Notes: generated by a model from the letters alone, not told the origin. Numbered from the stretch's first letter, positions 9,101 to 17,462 are shown. The stretch is 64,000 nt of DNA from Sphingobacterium sp. SYP-B4668 (GCF_027627455.1 NZ_CP115483.1:930001-994000); one strand, 5' to 3'. Numbers and translations are program-made.

Positions 9101-10687
9101 GGTAACCTGTGCAAAGAATTGTTTAAAATAGCTAGATAAGTGCTGTGGCTGATCGGATAGTACGGCAAGGGGTACATCTGTACCCATAGATCCTATAGGT
9201 TCATATCCAGTTAGCGCCATTGGTGTAAGGATAGTTTCTAAATCTTCTCGCGAATAACCGAATCCTTGTTGATATTTAAAAACAGATTCCTTGGACAGAT
9301 AGGTGTATGTCACACGTGGGTCTGCCAATTCCTCTAATCTTATTTTGTAATTGTTCAGCCATTCTCCGTAAGGTTGTTGACGGATGAGTTCACCCTTTAC
9401 CTCTTCGTCTGTACGAATACGTCCAGCTTCCATATCCACTACAAATATCTTACCGGGTTGTTGACGCCCTTTCTTGATAATGGTATGCTCTGGGATAGGT
9501 AAGGCTCCAGCTTCAGAAGCTACAACTACACGGTCATCCGATGTAATGGCATATCTCAAAGGACGTAAGCCATTGCGGTCCAATGTGGCTCCAATGGTTT
9601 TTCCATCCGTAAAACACAAAGCCGCTGGACCATCCCATGGCTCCATTAGGGTAGCATGATATTCGTAAAAAGCTCTTTTGAGAGGGTCCATCTGTGTATT
9701 GCCATCCCAAGCTTCTGGGACTAGCATCAGCATTACATGTGGAAGACTGCGACCGCTGTGCAATAAAAGTTCTACGACATTGTCCAAACAGGCCGAGTCT
9801 GACTGCCCCTTGTCTACTACAGGTAGTAAAATCTGCATTTCCTCGTCGGTGAAATACGGGGATGACAATGATCTTACGCCAGCATAGAACCAGTTAAGGT
9901 TTCCTGTCAAGGTGTTGATCTCGCCATTGTGAGCGATATGTCTGAACGGTTGGGCCAGCGACCATGAAGGGAAAGTGTTTGTAGAAAAACGGGAGTGTAC
10001 TAATCCGAAAGCAGAGACTACTCTCGGGTCTCTCAAATCCTTAAAATAAGTGCCGACCTGATAAGTAGTGAGCTGTCCTTTATAGATAATAGTCTTGCAG
10101 GATAGTGAAGCAATATAAATAGGGAGTGGATAAGCTTGAAGTTCTTTTATTTTTTGAATAATCAAGCGTCTAAGTACAAATAGTTTGCGCTCAAACTCTT
10201 CGGTGTTGGATATGCCATCAGGACGTGCTACAAAGAATTGGACAATTTCGGGCTCAGCGCTTAATGCTGTCTGACCAATTCCTTCCCGATTGACAGGTAC
10301 AGAGCGAAAACCTAAGAATCGCATATTGCGCTCCTCGCAAGATTTGATAACTGTTTCTCGGCAGATGTCATTCATCTCGGGATCTTTAGGAAGGAATAAC
10401 ATTCCCGTTCCATAGTATCCGGGCTCCTCTAGTTGAATACCTAATGAAATACATTCTTCCCACAGAAATTCGTGTGGCAATTGAATCATAATACCTGCGC
10501 CGTCACCACTCTCAGGGTCACAGCCACATGCTCCGCGATGCTCCATGTTTTCTAACATAGTAAGTGCATCTTTAACCTGATGATGAGACTTGTGGCCTTT
10601 TATATGAGCTACAAAACCAACTCCACAGGCATCATGTTCAAAATCAGGGTTATAGAGTCCCTTGCTCTCCGGTCTTTCGTTTGTCAT
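6170..10687 (-). CDS. gltB: Glutamate synthase large subunit
   Basis: The 1505-residue large subunit makes two glutamates from glutamine and 2-oxoglutarate. The N-terminal class II glutamine amidotransferase begins at Cys21 (DACGVGF), implying removal of a 20-residue propeptide. The central and FMN-binding synthase domains follow, with GEGGED and the 3Fe-4S cysteine run CxMMRKCHLNTCPVG, and then the C-terminal GXGXG beta-helix (GATSGHLFINGMAGERF). The longest frame begins at a TTG 48 bases upstream; I prefer the ATG at 10685-10687 because GAGGAGAAAG, a clear Shine-Dalgarno sequence, precedes it. gltB is followed by gltD and preceded by a perfect palindrome that may be an operator. Confidence 0.95.
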   Translation of the reverse strand: MTNERPESKGLYNPDFEHDACGVGFVAHIKGHKSHHQVKDALTMLENMEHRGACGCDPESGDGAGIMIQLPHEFLWEECISLGIQLEEPGYYGTGMLFLPKDPEMNDICRETVIKSCEERNMRFLGFRSVPVNREGIGQTALSAEPEIVQFFVARPDGISNTEEFERKLFVLRRLIIQKIKELQAYPLPIYIASLSCKTIIYKGQLTTYQVGTYFKDLRDPRVVSAFGLVHSRFSTNTFPSWSLAQPFRHIAHNGEINTLTGNLNWFYAGVRSLSSPYFTDEEMQILLPVVDKGQSDSACLDNVVELLLHSGRSLPHVMLMLVPEAWDGNTQMDPLKRAFYEYHATLMEPWDGPAALCFTDGKTIGATLDRNGLRPLRYAITSDDRVVVASEAGALPIPEHTIIKKGRQQPGKIFVVDMEAGRIRTDEEVKGELIRQQPYGEWLNNYKIRLEELADPRVTYTYLSKESVFKYQQGFGYSREDLETILTPMALTGYEPIGSMGTDVPLAVLSDQPQHLSSYFKQFFAQVTNPPIDPIRERLVMSLATFIGNAGNILIEDKKFCHCVMLQHPILTSSELEKLRSIDTGVFQAKTLQLYFKADGNPGSLEDGIERLCRYADDAVRDGFEVLILSDRAIDSQHAPIPSILAVSAVHHHLIKTGNRGAVGLVVEAGDVWEVHHFACLLAFGATAINPYMALASIRTMKEQGNMDTDLVWDTLKKNYVKAICGGLLKIFSKMGISTLQSYHGAQIFEVLGIDSSVVDKYFCGAVSRIGGLSLDDIATEVLAKHWSAFGHARTEKNLLPEGGLYQWKRRGEGHLWNPQTVHLLQQACRTNDYESYKKYAGLINNQKEKMYTLRGLLDFAKHRMPVPLEEVEPARDIMKRFATGAMSLGSISTEAHSTLAVAMNRIGAKSNTGEGGEDAARFVPLANGDSMRSAIKQVASARFGVTSHYLTEADEIQIKMAQGAKPGEGGQLPGHKVNDFIARLRHSTPGVGLISPPPHHDIYSIEDLAQLIFDLKNANREARINVKLVSKAGVGTIAAGVAKAHADVILIAGYDGGTGASPISSVKHAGLPWELGLAEAHQTLVQNKLRSRVVLQADGQMKTGRDIVIATLLGAEEWGVATAALIAGGCIMMRKCHLNTCPVGVATQDPELQKLFSGKPEDIVNLFQFLAEEIRETMAQLGFRTINEMVGRAQFLKKREGILHWKAKKIDFSSILHVPTNAPGESLHNTEEQDHGMGMILDWGLLKQAKYAFESKTPVFGTFPVKNTDRTIGTLLSNEISKVFGAEGLPDNTINFKFEGSAGQSFGAFNTKGISFELEGEANDYVGKGLSGAQLAIYPTSDSPLIAHENIIIGNVALYGATSGHLFINGMAGERFAVRNSGATAVVEGIGDHGCEYMTGGRALILGPTGRNFAAGMSGGIAWIYDINGTFKDNCNPEMVDLDPLDTEDETAIIALLKRHTHLTKSERAGYILQNWNAEKSKFIKVFPREYKNVLLKQLVEAK

Positions 10688-10748
10688 CTTTCTCCTCAAA
10701 TAATTATTCAGTTTGCTAATATAGGAATAAAACAAAATATATTTTCAA

Positions 10749-10785
10749 AAAAACATAATAAAAATTTCATTTTATTATGTTTTTT
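10749..10785. promoter_or_regulatory. Perfect 16-bp inverted repeat upstream of gltB (candidate operator)
   Basis: AAAAAACATAATAAAA (10749-10764) is exactly mirrored by TTTTATTATGTTTTTT (10770-10785) around a 5-base centre. It sits about 60 bases before the gltB start. The arms are almost pure A/T, so as RNA the hairpin would be weak, and no T-run terminator logic applies. That favours a protein-binding site over a terminator. The regulator is unknown. Confidence 0.5.
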
Positions 10786-11112
10786 CTAATATAAATATTG
10801 ATTTGTGAGCGATTTTATATTATTTGAGCTTTAGGGTTGGAAGTCCTTAAGCTATGGATATATTGGGCAGTGGGGGTATACTTGGAAGCGATGATAGTCA
10901 GAGATGGGCAAGCTACATTGTCTTGATATGGTCTAGTAAATCTGAGCTGATGTAGATAAATATTGATTTTTAGTAGGTATTCGTTGGTCAGGGCTACTTA
11001 AAAAATGTCCTCCTACACCAGTCACAATGGAACCCTGTCAGTGTGCATGTGTTTTGCAATAAAATATTGTAAATACCTATATTACGGTATTTTTTAGACA
11101 GTGGCACGGGGT

Positions 11113-11120
11113 TACATTTG
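11113..11120 (+). promoter_or_regulatory. Candidate -7 promoter box
   Basis: TACATTTG matches TAnnTTTG 24 bases before the ATG of the outer-membrane protein gene. The -33 region is only T-rich, without a clear TTG. Confidence 0.4.
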
Positions 11121-11143
11121 TACTTTATTAATCTAATGTCGTT

Positions 11144-11869
11144 ATGAATTTAAAGTTTTCCTTTATTGTCCTATTACTAGGGCTGGTAAAAATTGGATTG
11201 GCACAAAGTCAATTGAACAAATCTGATGAGCAAAAAATTGTAGATGCTGTATCTGAACGAATGCAACTGCAGAAAATGAGTCAAAGGTATCTGAATCTAG
11301 GCTTTGCAAAGCACAATCTGCATGATAGTGGTAATGTATTCTCGTTTGATAGTAAAATTGGAGCACACTTAACTTCTGGAAGGACATTTTATATGCATCG
11401 TAGTCCAGTGGCTAATATACTGAAGATTGGACTGGATTGGACCTATCTCGATTTGAACTATAGTCAGTTTGAAGAGACTTCTATTATCTCTAATCCTGAG
11501 TATGCTAGCCAAGAAAATGATCCGTTCATGATTCATAAAGCTGAGGTAGCTATGCAGATTGGACCATCTCTCACAATCTTGCCAGTAACACGTCTAGCGA
11601 TAAAGACCTATTTCCGGTATGCGCCATCTTATTCTGCTATGTACGATAATAATAATGAAGAGTTTGGTGGAGGGTTTGGATCGTACTTTGTGACAGGTGT
11701 GACCTTCAATTATGGCATAATTGGGCTAGGGGTTGAGCAGCGTTGGGGCAGCTCAAAACATAATGTTCTAGGTTGGGAAGTTAGCGAGGACGGAATATCT
11801 GCTAATACTGACGCAAAGCAAAAAATCAATATTAAAGGACCTAGGATATTCTTGTCCCTAGCTTTCTAA
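11144..11869 (+). CDS. Predicted outer-membrane beta-barrel protein, unknown function
   Basis: This 241-residue protein has a cleavable signal peptide (about residues 1-20, ending GLAQ). Alternating hydrophobic strands with aromatic girdles follow, ending in the C-terminal phenylalanine of IFLSLAF, typical of outer-membrane barrels. About eight strands are plausible. I do not recognise the family. It is monocistronic, with its own promoter box, and converges on the sulfatase gene. Transport or structural roles are both possible. Confidence 0.65.
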   Translation: MNLKFSFIVLLLGLVKIGLAQSQLNKSDEQKIVDAVSERMQLQKMSQRYLNLGFAKHNLHDSGNVFSFDSKIGAHLTSGRTFYMHRSPVANILKIGLDWTYLDLNYSQFEETSIISNPEYASQENDPFMIHKAEVAMQIGPSLTILPVTRLAIKTYFRYAPSYSAMYDNNNEEFGGGFGSYFVTGVTFNYGIIGLGVEQRWGSSKHNVLGWEVSEDGISANTDAKQKINIKGPRIFLSLAF

Positions 11870-11989
11870 CTATAGGATTGTAGGGTTTGTGTTGATCTGA
11901 TAGAGTTAATTCAAGGTAAGATGTCCTTCGGTTGGTAAGTCCAGGCGAGGGATGTCTATCTTAATTTCAAATAAAAATAAACTGCTACT

Positions 11990-13477
11990 TTACTTTTCTC
12001 TTTTGGACTCTGGTCTAGCTGGTAGTGGTTGAGGCATTCCATCCAATACTCTTTTTAGTCGTATAAATTCTGGATGGTCTTTATTCCAGATATTCCGGGT
12101 CTCTACTAAGCCGTCTTTATAGGCGTACAGCTCATATATAGGCTCCTCATTTTTTTCTATGCTTTGCCAAGAAATTAACCTATAGTCCTGACTGCGGATA
12201 GCTCGTCCTAGCTTCCCATCTCTTGGGAAGCAATGGTATACGGATTTACGCACTGGGTTTCTGGAGTCAAAAAGAAAGTCCGCATAGCTTAAGCCATCGA
12301 GTGGTTGTGGGGTTTGAGGAAGCTGTATTCCGGCAAGGTCGGCTAAAGTAGGATAGATATCCACTGTTTCAATCAATGCCTTGGTATGCATCCCCTTTTT
12401 TAGTGCTGGATGTCGTATGATTAGGGGGATACGGTTAGCCAGTTCGTAATTAACATGCTTAGTCCACATTCCCATTTCGCCAAGAAGGTAGCCATGGTCT
12501 CCCCAAAGTACGACGATAGTGTTTTCGTCTAGCCCCGATTCTTTCAAATGCTGTAATACTTTTCCAATCTGAACATCTACATAACTTACTCCTGCATAGT
12601 AACCGTGTATTAATTTTCGTGTCAGTGCTTCAGGAAACGGGCTGCTTTCAGAGGCTTGTGGAATTTCGGTGTATTGTGCAATTTCTCCATCTCTTTTGAT
12701 GGCGACGGGTGCAGCATTTATAGGGCTAGTTTGTGTGATGGGAAGGGATAATTTGGAAGGATCATATAAGTCCCAATACTTTTTGGGGACGGTAAAGGGG
12801 AGGTGCGGTCGGGCGAAGCCTACGGCCAAGAAAAATGGTTTTTGATTGTCTTTGAGCGTGGTCAATCTAGCAATGGCTTCTTTTGCTACTCGTCCATCTG
12901 CATAAGCTTCATCCTCTACATCCAATCGCTCCCAAGCGGATCCCTTTTCTAAACTATTAGCATATCCCCATGTCTTGTTCGCAAATAATGCCTCTTCGCG
13001 AGTTTCGGTTTTATGGTTGGAATCCGCATACTCGATGACTTTGTCATGCCAATGTGGTACAGACCAGGATTGGGCATCGTTGTAAGTATTGTGACCTACG
13101 TGGAATACTTTGCCAATGGCTGCTGCATAGAAGCCTTGGTTTTTGAACAATTGTGGTAACGTGACTGCCGCAGGGTAAAACTGTCTAAACGCTCTTCCGA
13201 AATCATATAGTCCGGTGGAGGTTGATCTTGAGCCTAAAAGCAAATTATATCTAGATGCTACACATACTGCTTGATTAGCATATGCCCTTTCAAAAACTAT
13301 TGCGTCATTTGCCCAGCGGTCAACGTTTGGACTGATAGCTGTTTTATCTCCAAAAGTGCCCAATGCAGGACGTAAGTCATCTACGAGAATCAGTAAGACA
13401 TTGTACGTTTTTTCTTGACTCCAACAGCAGCCAGCTGCAGCAAGTAATAGGGCTAATATGTAGGTGCGTAGGTGCAT
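11990..13477 (-). CDS. Secreted sulfatase, iduronate-2-sulfatase-like
   Basis: A 495-residue alkaline-phosphatase-fold sulfatase with an N-terminal signal peptide (about 1-20). The metal-binding VDDLRP (D33, D34) and the later WGDHGYLLGEMGMWTKH segment match iduronate-2-sulfatase-like (S1 family) enzymes. The residue to be converted to formylglycine is predicted to be Cys72 in CVASR. That is the CxAxR form, not the commoner CxPSR. No maturase, glycoside hydrolase or SusCD pair lies nearby, so the natural sulfated substrate cannot be deduced. It is likely periplasmic or surface-exposed. Confidence 0.88.
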   Translation of the reverse strand: MHLRTYILALLLAAAGCCWSQEKTYNVLLILVDDLRPALGTFGDKTAISPNVDRWANDAIVFERAYANQAVCVASRYNLLLGSRSTSTGLYDFGRAFRQFYPAAVTLPQLFKNQGFYAAAIGKVFHVGHNTYNDAQSWSVPHWHDKVIEYADSNHKTETREEALFANKTWGYANSLEKGSAWERLDVEDEAYADGRVAKEAIARLTTLKDNQKPFFLAVGFARPHLPFTVPKKYWDLYDPSKLSLPITQTSPINAAPVAIKRDGEIAQYTEIPQASESSPFPEALTRKLIHGYYAGVSYVDVQIGKVLQHLKESGLDENTIVVLWGDHGYLLGEMGMWTKHVNYELANRIPLIIRHPALKKGMHTKALIETVDIYPTLADLAGIQLPQTPQPLDGLSYADFLFDSRNPVRKSVYHCFPRDGKLGRAIRSQDYRLISWQSIEKNEEPIYELYAYKDGLVETRNIWNKDHPEFIRLKRVLDGMPQPLPARPESKREK

Positions 13478-13700
13478 GTTGTTTGTAATACGAAATATGG
13501 TTACTTATCAAAGTTAGGTTGAATGCTCGTTTTTTTACGGACGATTTGTCTCGATTTATAGCTATTTTGTTTCATAGACCCATTAGGAGATCGATTGTTC
13601 GTGGTATTGACTAGGTAGGTCGATAGAAGAGGTGCATGTTTTGTAGAAGATATTTTTTGTTTGTTATTTTTTACTTTTAACTTTCGACAAGTAAACACTG

Positions 13701-13708
13701 TAAGTTTG
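13701..13708 (+). promoter_or_regulatory. Candidate -7 box very close to the epimerase start
   Basis: TAAGTTTG matches TAnnTTTG and ends 4 bases before the ATG at 13713, so transcription would begin at or near the start codon. The -33 region is poor. Confidence 0.4.
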
Positions 13709-13712
13709 TAAA

Positions 13713-14810
13713 ATGAAGATTACGAAGATAGAAATATATAGACTGAGTATTCCGATGGAGCCTTTTGTCATTGCGACAGGTACTATGGATTATGCGCAGA
13801 ATACATTTATTCGCGTGCACACAGATGTTGGGTTATATGGGGTTGGAGAGTGTTCGGCTTTCCCAATGATTGTGGGAGAGACTCAGAATACCTGTATCAG
13901 TGTTGCTCAGGGCTTTGCTCGAATTTGGAAAGGACAGGATCCGCTAGATATGGATGCGCGTCTGGCCGAACTTCACCTTTATATAGCGGGAAATGCCACA
14001 ATCAAATCTGCTTTTGACATGGCCTTGTACGATATTGCTGCCAAGCATGCGGGGCAGCCTCTGTATAAGTTTTTAGGAGGCCAAAGAAGAGAAATTGTCA
14101 CGGATATTACACTCGGCATAGCTTCAGCCGAAGAGATGGCCGTTAAGGCTTTACGACTCAAAGAAGGAGGCGCATTTGCCTTGAAAGTGAAGCTCGGCAA
14201 GGGACCTCAAGAAGATATTGAACGTATTAGATCTATCCGAAAGGCAGTAGGCTTTGATCTCCCAATACGTATTGATGCTAATCAGGGGTGGTCCTATGAC
14301 GGAGCCGTAGAGGCATTACAAGGATTAGAAGCTTTCAAAATACAGTTCTGTGAACAGCCAATGCGCACTTACAACGACCATCTGCTCACTGAGCTACGTT
14401 CGGAAACGATCGTGCCTATTATGGCTGATGAATCGGTGTTCAATCATCATGACGCCGAGCGTCTGTGTCGAGCGGATGCTTGCGATTATATCAATATTAA
14501 GTTTTCAAAATCCAGTGGGATTCGCGAAGCTTTACATATAGCACATTTGGCTGGAGAATATAATATACCCTGTATGGTTGGTGGTATGTTAGAATCCCGA
14601 TTAGCTTTGGCTGCAAAAGTGCATTTTGCTTATGCCGCCCCTAATGTCAAATTTTTTGATTTAGATACGTGTATGGTAGGGCATCTGGAAGATCCGGTAG
14701 AAGGTGGGGTTCAGTACAAAGGATATCAGGTTTCGGTAGCCGATAATATTGGCATTGGAGCTGATATGAAAGAAGACTTTTTGAATAAATGTGAAAAATG
14801 GATGGTTTAG
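13713..14810 (+). CDS. Enolase-superfamily dipeptide epimerase (L-Ala-D/L-Glu epimerase type)
   Basis: A 365-residue member of the muconate-lactonizing/epimerase subgroup of the enolase superfamily. Catalytic lysines occur as K158-V-K160 and K263/K266 (KFSK). The three metal ligands are D188 (IDAN), E214 (EQP) and D239 (ADES). This two-lysine arrangement suits 1,1-proton transfer, as in Ala-Glu dipeptide epimerases that recycle murein peptides. Substrate specificity within this subgroup is not secure from motifs, and other dipeptides or amino-acid derivatives are possible. No peptidoglycan-recycling gene is adjacent. Confidence 0.8.
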   Translation: MKITKIEIYRLSIPMEPFVIATGTMDYAQNTFIRVHTDVGLYGVGECSAFPMIVGETQNTCISVAQGFARIWKGQDPLDMDARLAELHLYIAGNATIKSAFDMALYDIAAKHAGQPLYKFLGGQRREIVTDITLGIASAEEMAVKALRLKEGGAFALKVKLGKGPQEDIERIRSIRKAVGFDLPIRIDANQGWSYDGAVEALQGLEAFKIQFCEQPMRTYNDHLLTELRSETIVPIMADESVFNHHDAERLCRADACDYINIKFSKSSGIREALHIAHLAGEYNIPCMVGGMLESRLALAAKVHFAYAAPNVKFFDLDTCMVGHLEDPVEGGVQYKGYQVSVADNIGIGADMKEDFLNKCEKWMV

Positions 14811-14868
14811 CGGAAATGAGAATTGAAACTATTCGCTTGCAAGTGGATTATTAAACAATTATATACAT

Positions 14869-14982
14869 ATGAATTCGATGCGTTGGGGTGTAGGTACCTC
14901 GGAAATCATTATTCTGTTGATATTAGTGGTTATCGTCGTGATTTTTTACATGGTGTTCTCCCGTTTGCTGAAGAGAAAGTGA
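14869..14982 (+). CDS. Small single-pass membrane protein (37 aa)
   Basis: ATG at 14869 opens a 37-codon frame. It has a short polar N-terminus (MNSMRWGVGTSE), one strongly hydrophobic helix (about residues 12-30) and a positively charged tail (RLLKRK). The layout satisfies the positive-inside rule for an N-out membrane peptide. It lies 58 bases after the epimerase stop and may be co-transcribed. I do not recognise a family; translation is unproven. Confidence 0.4.
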   Translation: MNSMRWGVGTSEIIILLILVVIVVIFYMVFSRLLKRK

Positions 14983-15056
14983 TTTAAAGATTTGTAAAAA
15001 AACTGGCTATGACTTGCTTTATCGTAGCTTGAAGGACTAAAATTGATTATATTCAG

Positions 15057-15064
15057 TACCTTTG
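15057..15064 (+). promoter_or_regulatory. Candidate -7 promoter box
   Basis: TACCTTTG fits TAnnTTTG 26 bases before the deoxyhypusine-synthase-like gene. A CTTG lies 25 bases upstream of it, slightly wider than usual. Confidence 0.4.
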
Positions 15065-15090
15065 TGGGACTTGTTAAAACAGAATAAAAG

Positions 15091-16071
15091 ATGAGTATAC
15101 AAAAAGGGCCTATTAGCCAATTTATTGAGCACAATTACCGTCATTTTAATGCAGCTGCTTTGGTGGATGCTGCTAAAGGTTATGAATCACACCTTGTAGA
15201 GGGCGGGAAGATGTTGATTTCCTTAGGTGGGGCGATGTCTACTGCTGAACTAGGTGTTTCACTTGCAGAAATGATCCGTCAAGATAAGGTACATTTTATC
15301 TCGTGTACAGGTGCAAACTTGGAAGAAGATGTGATGAACCTAGTGGCACATTCGCACTATAAGAGAATCCCGAATTGGCGAGATTTGACACCGGAGCAAG
15401 AACGTGAATTGTTGGACACACATTTTAACCGCGTAACGGATACTTGTATCCCTGAAGAAGAGGCTTTCCGTCGTCTTCAGAAGCATTTGGAGGATGTATG
15501 GCATGCTGCCGAAGCCAAAGGAGAACGTTATCTACCACATGAATATTTATATCAAGTGGTAAATTCAGGTGTCTTGGAGCAATATTATGAGATAGATCCT
15601 AAGGATTCTTGGATTGTAGCTGCTGCTGAAAAGAATTTACCGATAGTATGTCCGGGATGGGAAGATTCAACGACGGGCAATATCTTTGCTTCCAATGTCA
15701 TCAAAGGAAATTTAAAAGCGAGTACTGTTAAGTCTGGTATTGAATATATGATTTACCTCACAGAATGGTATCGTGCTAATTCTGGTGGTAAGGGAGTCGG
15801 TTTCTTCCAAATCGCTGGTGGTATATCCGGTGACTTTCCAATATGTGTAGTCCCCATGATGTATCAAGATTTGGAGTGGACAGATGTGCCTTTCTGGTCT
15901 TATTTTTGTCAGATTTCAGATTCGACTACTTCCTATGGATCGTATTCTGGAGCTGTTCCAAATGAGAAAATTACGTGGGGTAAATTAGATATCGACACGC
16001 CTAAATATATGATTGAATCTGATGCGACGATTGTCGCCCCATTGATATTTGCTTATATTTTAGGTCAATAA
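15091..16071 (+). CDS. Deoxyhypusine synthase-family protein
   Basis: This 326-residue protein matches the NAD-dependent deoxyhypusine synthase fold. Landmarks are the GGAMSTAELG segment near 46, FISCTGANLEED near 69, CPGWEDSTTGN near 191, and the C-terminal SYSGAVPNEKITWGKL segment, whose WGK corresponds to the active-site lysine region of the eukaryotic enzyme. Bacteria lack the eIF5A substrate. Bacterial relatives are thought to act on polyamines, as homospermidine synthases or agmatine-linked enzymes. Neither speA nor an agmatinase is adjacent here, so the substrate is open. Confidence 0.85.
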   Translation: MSIQKGPISQFIEHNYRHFNAAALVDAAKGYESHLVEGGKMLISLGGAMSTAELGVSLAEMIRQDKVHFISCTGANLEEDVMNLVAHSHYKRIPNWRDLTPEQERELLDTHFNRVTDTCIPEEEAFRRLQKHLEDVWHAAEAKGERYLPHEYLYQVVNSGVLEQYYEIDPKDSWIVAAAEKNLPIVCPGWEDSTTGNIFASNVIKGNLKASTVKSGIEYMIYLTEWYRANSGGKGVGFFQIAGGISGDFPICVVPMMYQDLEWTDVPFWSYFCQISDSTTSYGSYSGAVPNEKITWGKLDIDTPKYMIESDATIVAPLIFAYILGQ

Positions 16072-16085
16072 TAATGTATGATGAG

Positions 16086-16124
16086 ATGCGTATTGCGTAG
16101 AGACTATCGTCAAGCAGTACGCAT
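16086..16124. repeat. Inverted repeat after the deoxyhypusine-synthase-like gene
   Basis: ATGCGTATTGC (16086-16096) pairs with GCAGTACGCAT (16114-16124) with one G-T wobble and a 17-base loop. There is no T-run, so it is not an obvious terminator. A related-looking stretch occurs at about 26124-26150. Confidence 0.4.
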
Positions 16125-16148
16125 TTCGTAATACTTTAAGCAATTCTT

Positions 16149-16691
16149 ATGTTGAAAACAGATAATCCAATAGCATTGCAAGCGTTAATGTCAGAAACTA
16201 TGTTTTCGACAGGGTTTTCTGTAGATGAAATGTCTCTTAAGGAAGCACCATTATCTCCTGTACAACCCCATATTCCTGCTGTTCAGGAGTCTATTGTAGA
16301 GGAGTTTGTCTATCAAGGTAGTAAGGAGAGAGGAATTGTCTTTATCCTTCGCTATCAAGACTATCCTTATTTTTCACCGGGGGGAGAAGAAGCTTTTATA
16401 AAAACTATTGGCGCTCTTCAACTTTCTCCAACAGATGTAGCGGTGGTCAACTTGGCTAATCCACATAATCCCAATGACTTCAAACGCATAATGCAATTTT
16501 TTACTCCCACCAAAATTATTCTTTTAGGAGTAGAGCCTGCGTCATTGGTCTTACCTGCCATCGCGCATAATTCCTATATGAAAGGCCGCGTCGCAACTGT
16601 ATTCAACACCTACAGTTTTGAGGAAATGTTTGTGGATTTGGAAAAGAAAAAGGCCTTCTGGACCGAATTTAGAACTTTTATAGGTAGTTAA
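16149..16691 (+). CDS. Conserved hypothetical protein, unknown function
   Basis: A 180-residue soluble protein with no signal peptide or membrane segment. The N-terminal 55 residues look irregular and Pro-rich. From about residue 60 a Rossmann-like alternation is visible, with hydrophobic strands IVFILRY, VAVVNLA and KIILLGVEP. I do not recognise the family and assign no function. It sits between the deoxyhypusine-synthase-like gene (77 bases upstream) and rdgB (105 bases downstream) on the same strand, so it may share their transcript. Confidence 0.6.
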   Translation: MLKTDNPIALQALMSETMFSTGFSVDEMSLKEAPLSPVQPHIPAVQESIVEEFVYQGSKERGIVFILRYQDYPYFSPGGEEAFIKTIGALQLSPTDVAVVNLANPHNPNDFKRIMQFFTPTKIILLGVEPASLVLPAIAHNSYMKGRVATVFNTYSFEEMFVDLEKKKAFWTEFRTFIGS

Positions 16692-16796
16692 CAAGAAGTC
16701 AGGTGAGGTCCTTACCATGTCTTCTAGTGAATATGGTAATGTGTCAGGGGAAAATCCATCACAATATCGCCAATAACCCTATAACAATATTAAAAT

Positions 16797-17372
16797 ATGT
16801 TAGAACTAGTTTTTGCGACTAACAATGCTCATAAGCTGGAAGAAGTCCAAGCTATAGTGGGAAGTCGCTTCGTACTTCAGAGTCTTGATGATATAGGATG
16901 TCATGATGATATCCCAGAGACGGGAGTCACATTTGAAGAAAATGCAAAACAAAAGACAGATTATCTGGTCAGTAAATATGGACTCTATTGTTTTGGAGAT
17001 GACTCAGGTTTGGAAATAACCGCCCTAGATAATGAGCCGGGGGTGTACTCAGCACGGTATTCAGGATCTCGGGATATGGAAAGAAATATAGACCTAGTAT
17101 TGGAAAAATTGGGCGATAATCCTAATCGAGCTGCTCGTTTTAGGACTGTGATATCACTTTTTTTGAACGAACAACAATTTTTCTTTGAAGGGTCCATAGA
17201 GGGCCAAATCGTTGGCTCCCGGAAAGGTACAAAAGGTTTTGGCTATGATCCTATCTTTGTGCCTAATGGGTATGATAAGACGTTTGCAGAGATGGCTGCC
17301 GAAGAAAAGAATAGGATTAGTCACCGGGCGATAGCTGTAGGTAAACTTGCTGATTTTTTGAAATCTTACTAA
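16797..17372 (+). CDS. rdgB: Non-canonical purine NTP pyrophosphatase (RdgB/HAM1)
   Basis: RdgB hydrolyses dITP, ITP and XTP to monophosphates, keeping deaminated purines out of nucleic acids. The 191-residue protein has the family's opening FATNNAHKLEEV (about 5-16), the acidic site FGDDSGLEI (about 66-74), GVYSARYSG, KGTKGFGYDPIF and the closing SHRAIA. Length and motifs are standard. It ends at a strong convergent terminator shared with the OstA-like gene. Confidence 0.95.
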   Translation: MLELVFATNNAHKLEEVQAIVGSRFVLQSLDDIGCHDDIPETGVTFEENAKQKTDYLVSKYGLYCFGDDSGLEITALDNEPGVYSARYSGSRDMERNIDLVLEKLGDNPNRAARFRTVISLFLNEQQFFFEGSIEGQIVGSRKGTKGFGYDPIFVPNGYDKTFAEMAAEEKNRISHRAIAVGKLADFLKSY

Positions 17373-17426
17373 GCACCCTAGCTGACTTGCCAATCCAAAA
17401 TTATTTCAATGGATATACTTTTAAAA

Positions 17427-17462
17427 TAACAGAAGCGGTCCCCATAAGGACCGCTTCTGTTA
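17427..17462. terminator. Strong bidirectional terminator, rdgB / OstA-like gene
   Basis: TAACAGAAGCGGTCC (17427-17441) pairs perfectly over 15 bp with 17448-17462, leaving a 6-base loop. The right end of the stem contains the TAA stop of the minus-strand gene (17460-17462). T-rich sequence follows on the plus strand. Confidence 0.85.

Larger units (their letters stand above)
10688..11143. other. Divergent intergenic region between gltB and an outer-membrane protein gene
   Basis: This 456-base region is AT-rich on its gltB side, with the palindrome described separately. I see no gene in it. Nearer the right end, AAATACC/GGTATTT (about 11071-11092) can form a 7-bp hairpin followed by a few T residues, and a promoter box lies at 11113-11120. 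Confidence 0.5.

Noticed and set aside
11071..11094. Hairpin AAATACC/GGTATTT followed by T residues
   Set aside because: Only 7 AT-rich base pairs and no gene upstream to terminate; probably chance in AT-rich DNA.
13501..13698. 65-codon minus-strand frame upstream of the sulfatase
   Set aside because: Low-complexity Asn/Lys/Thr composition without start-site signals; treated as intergenic.
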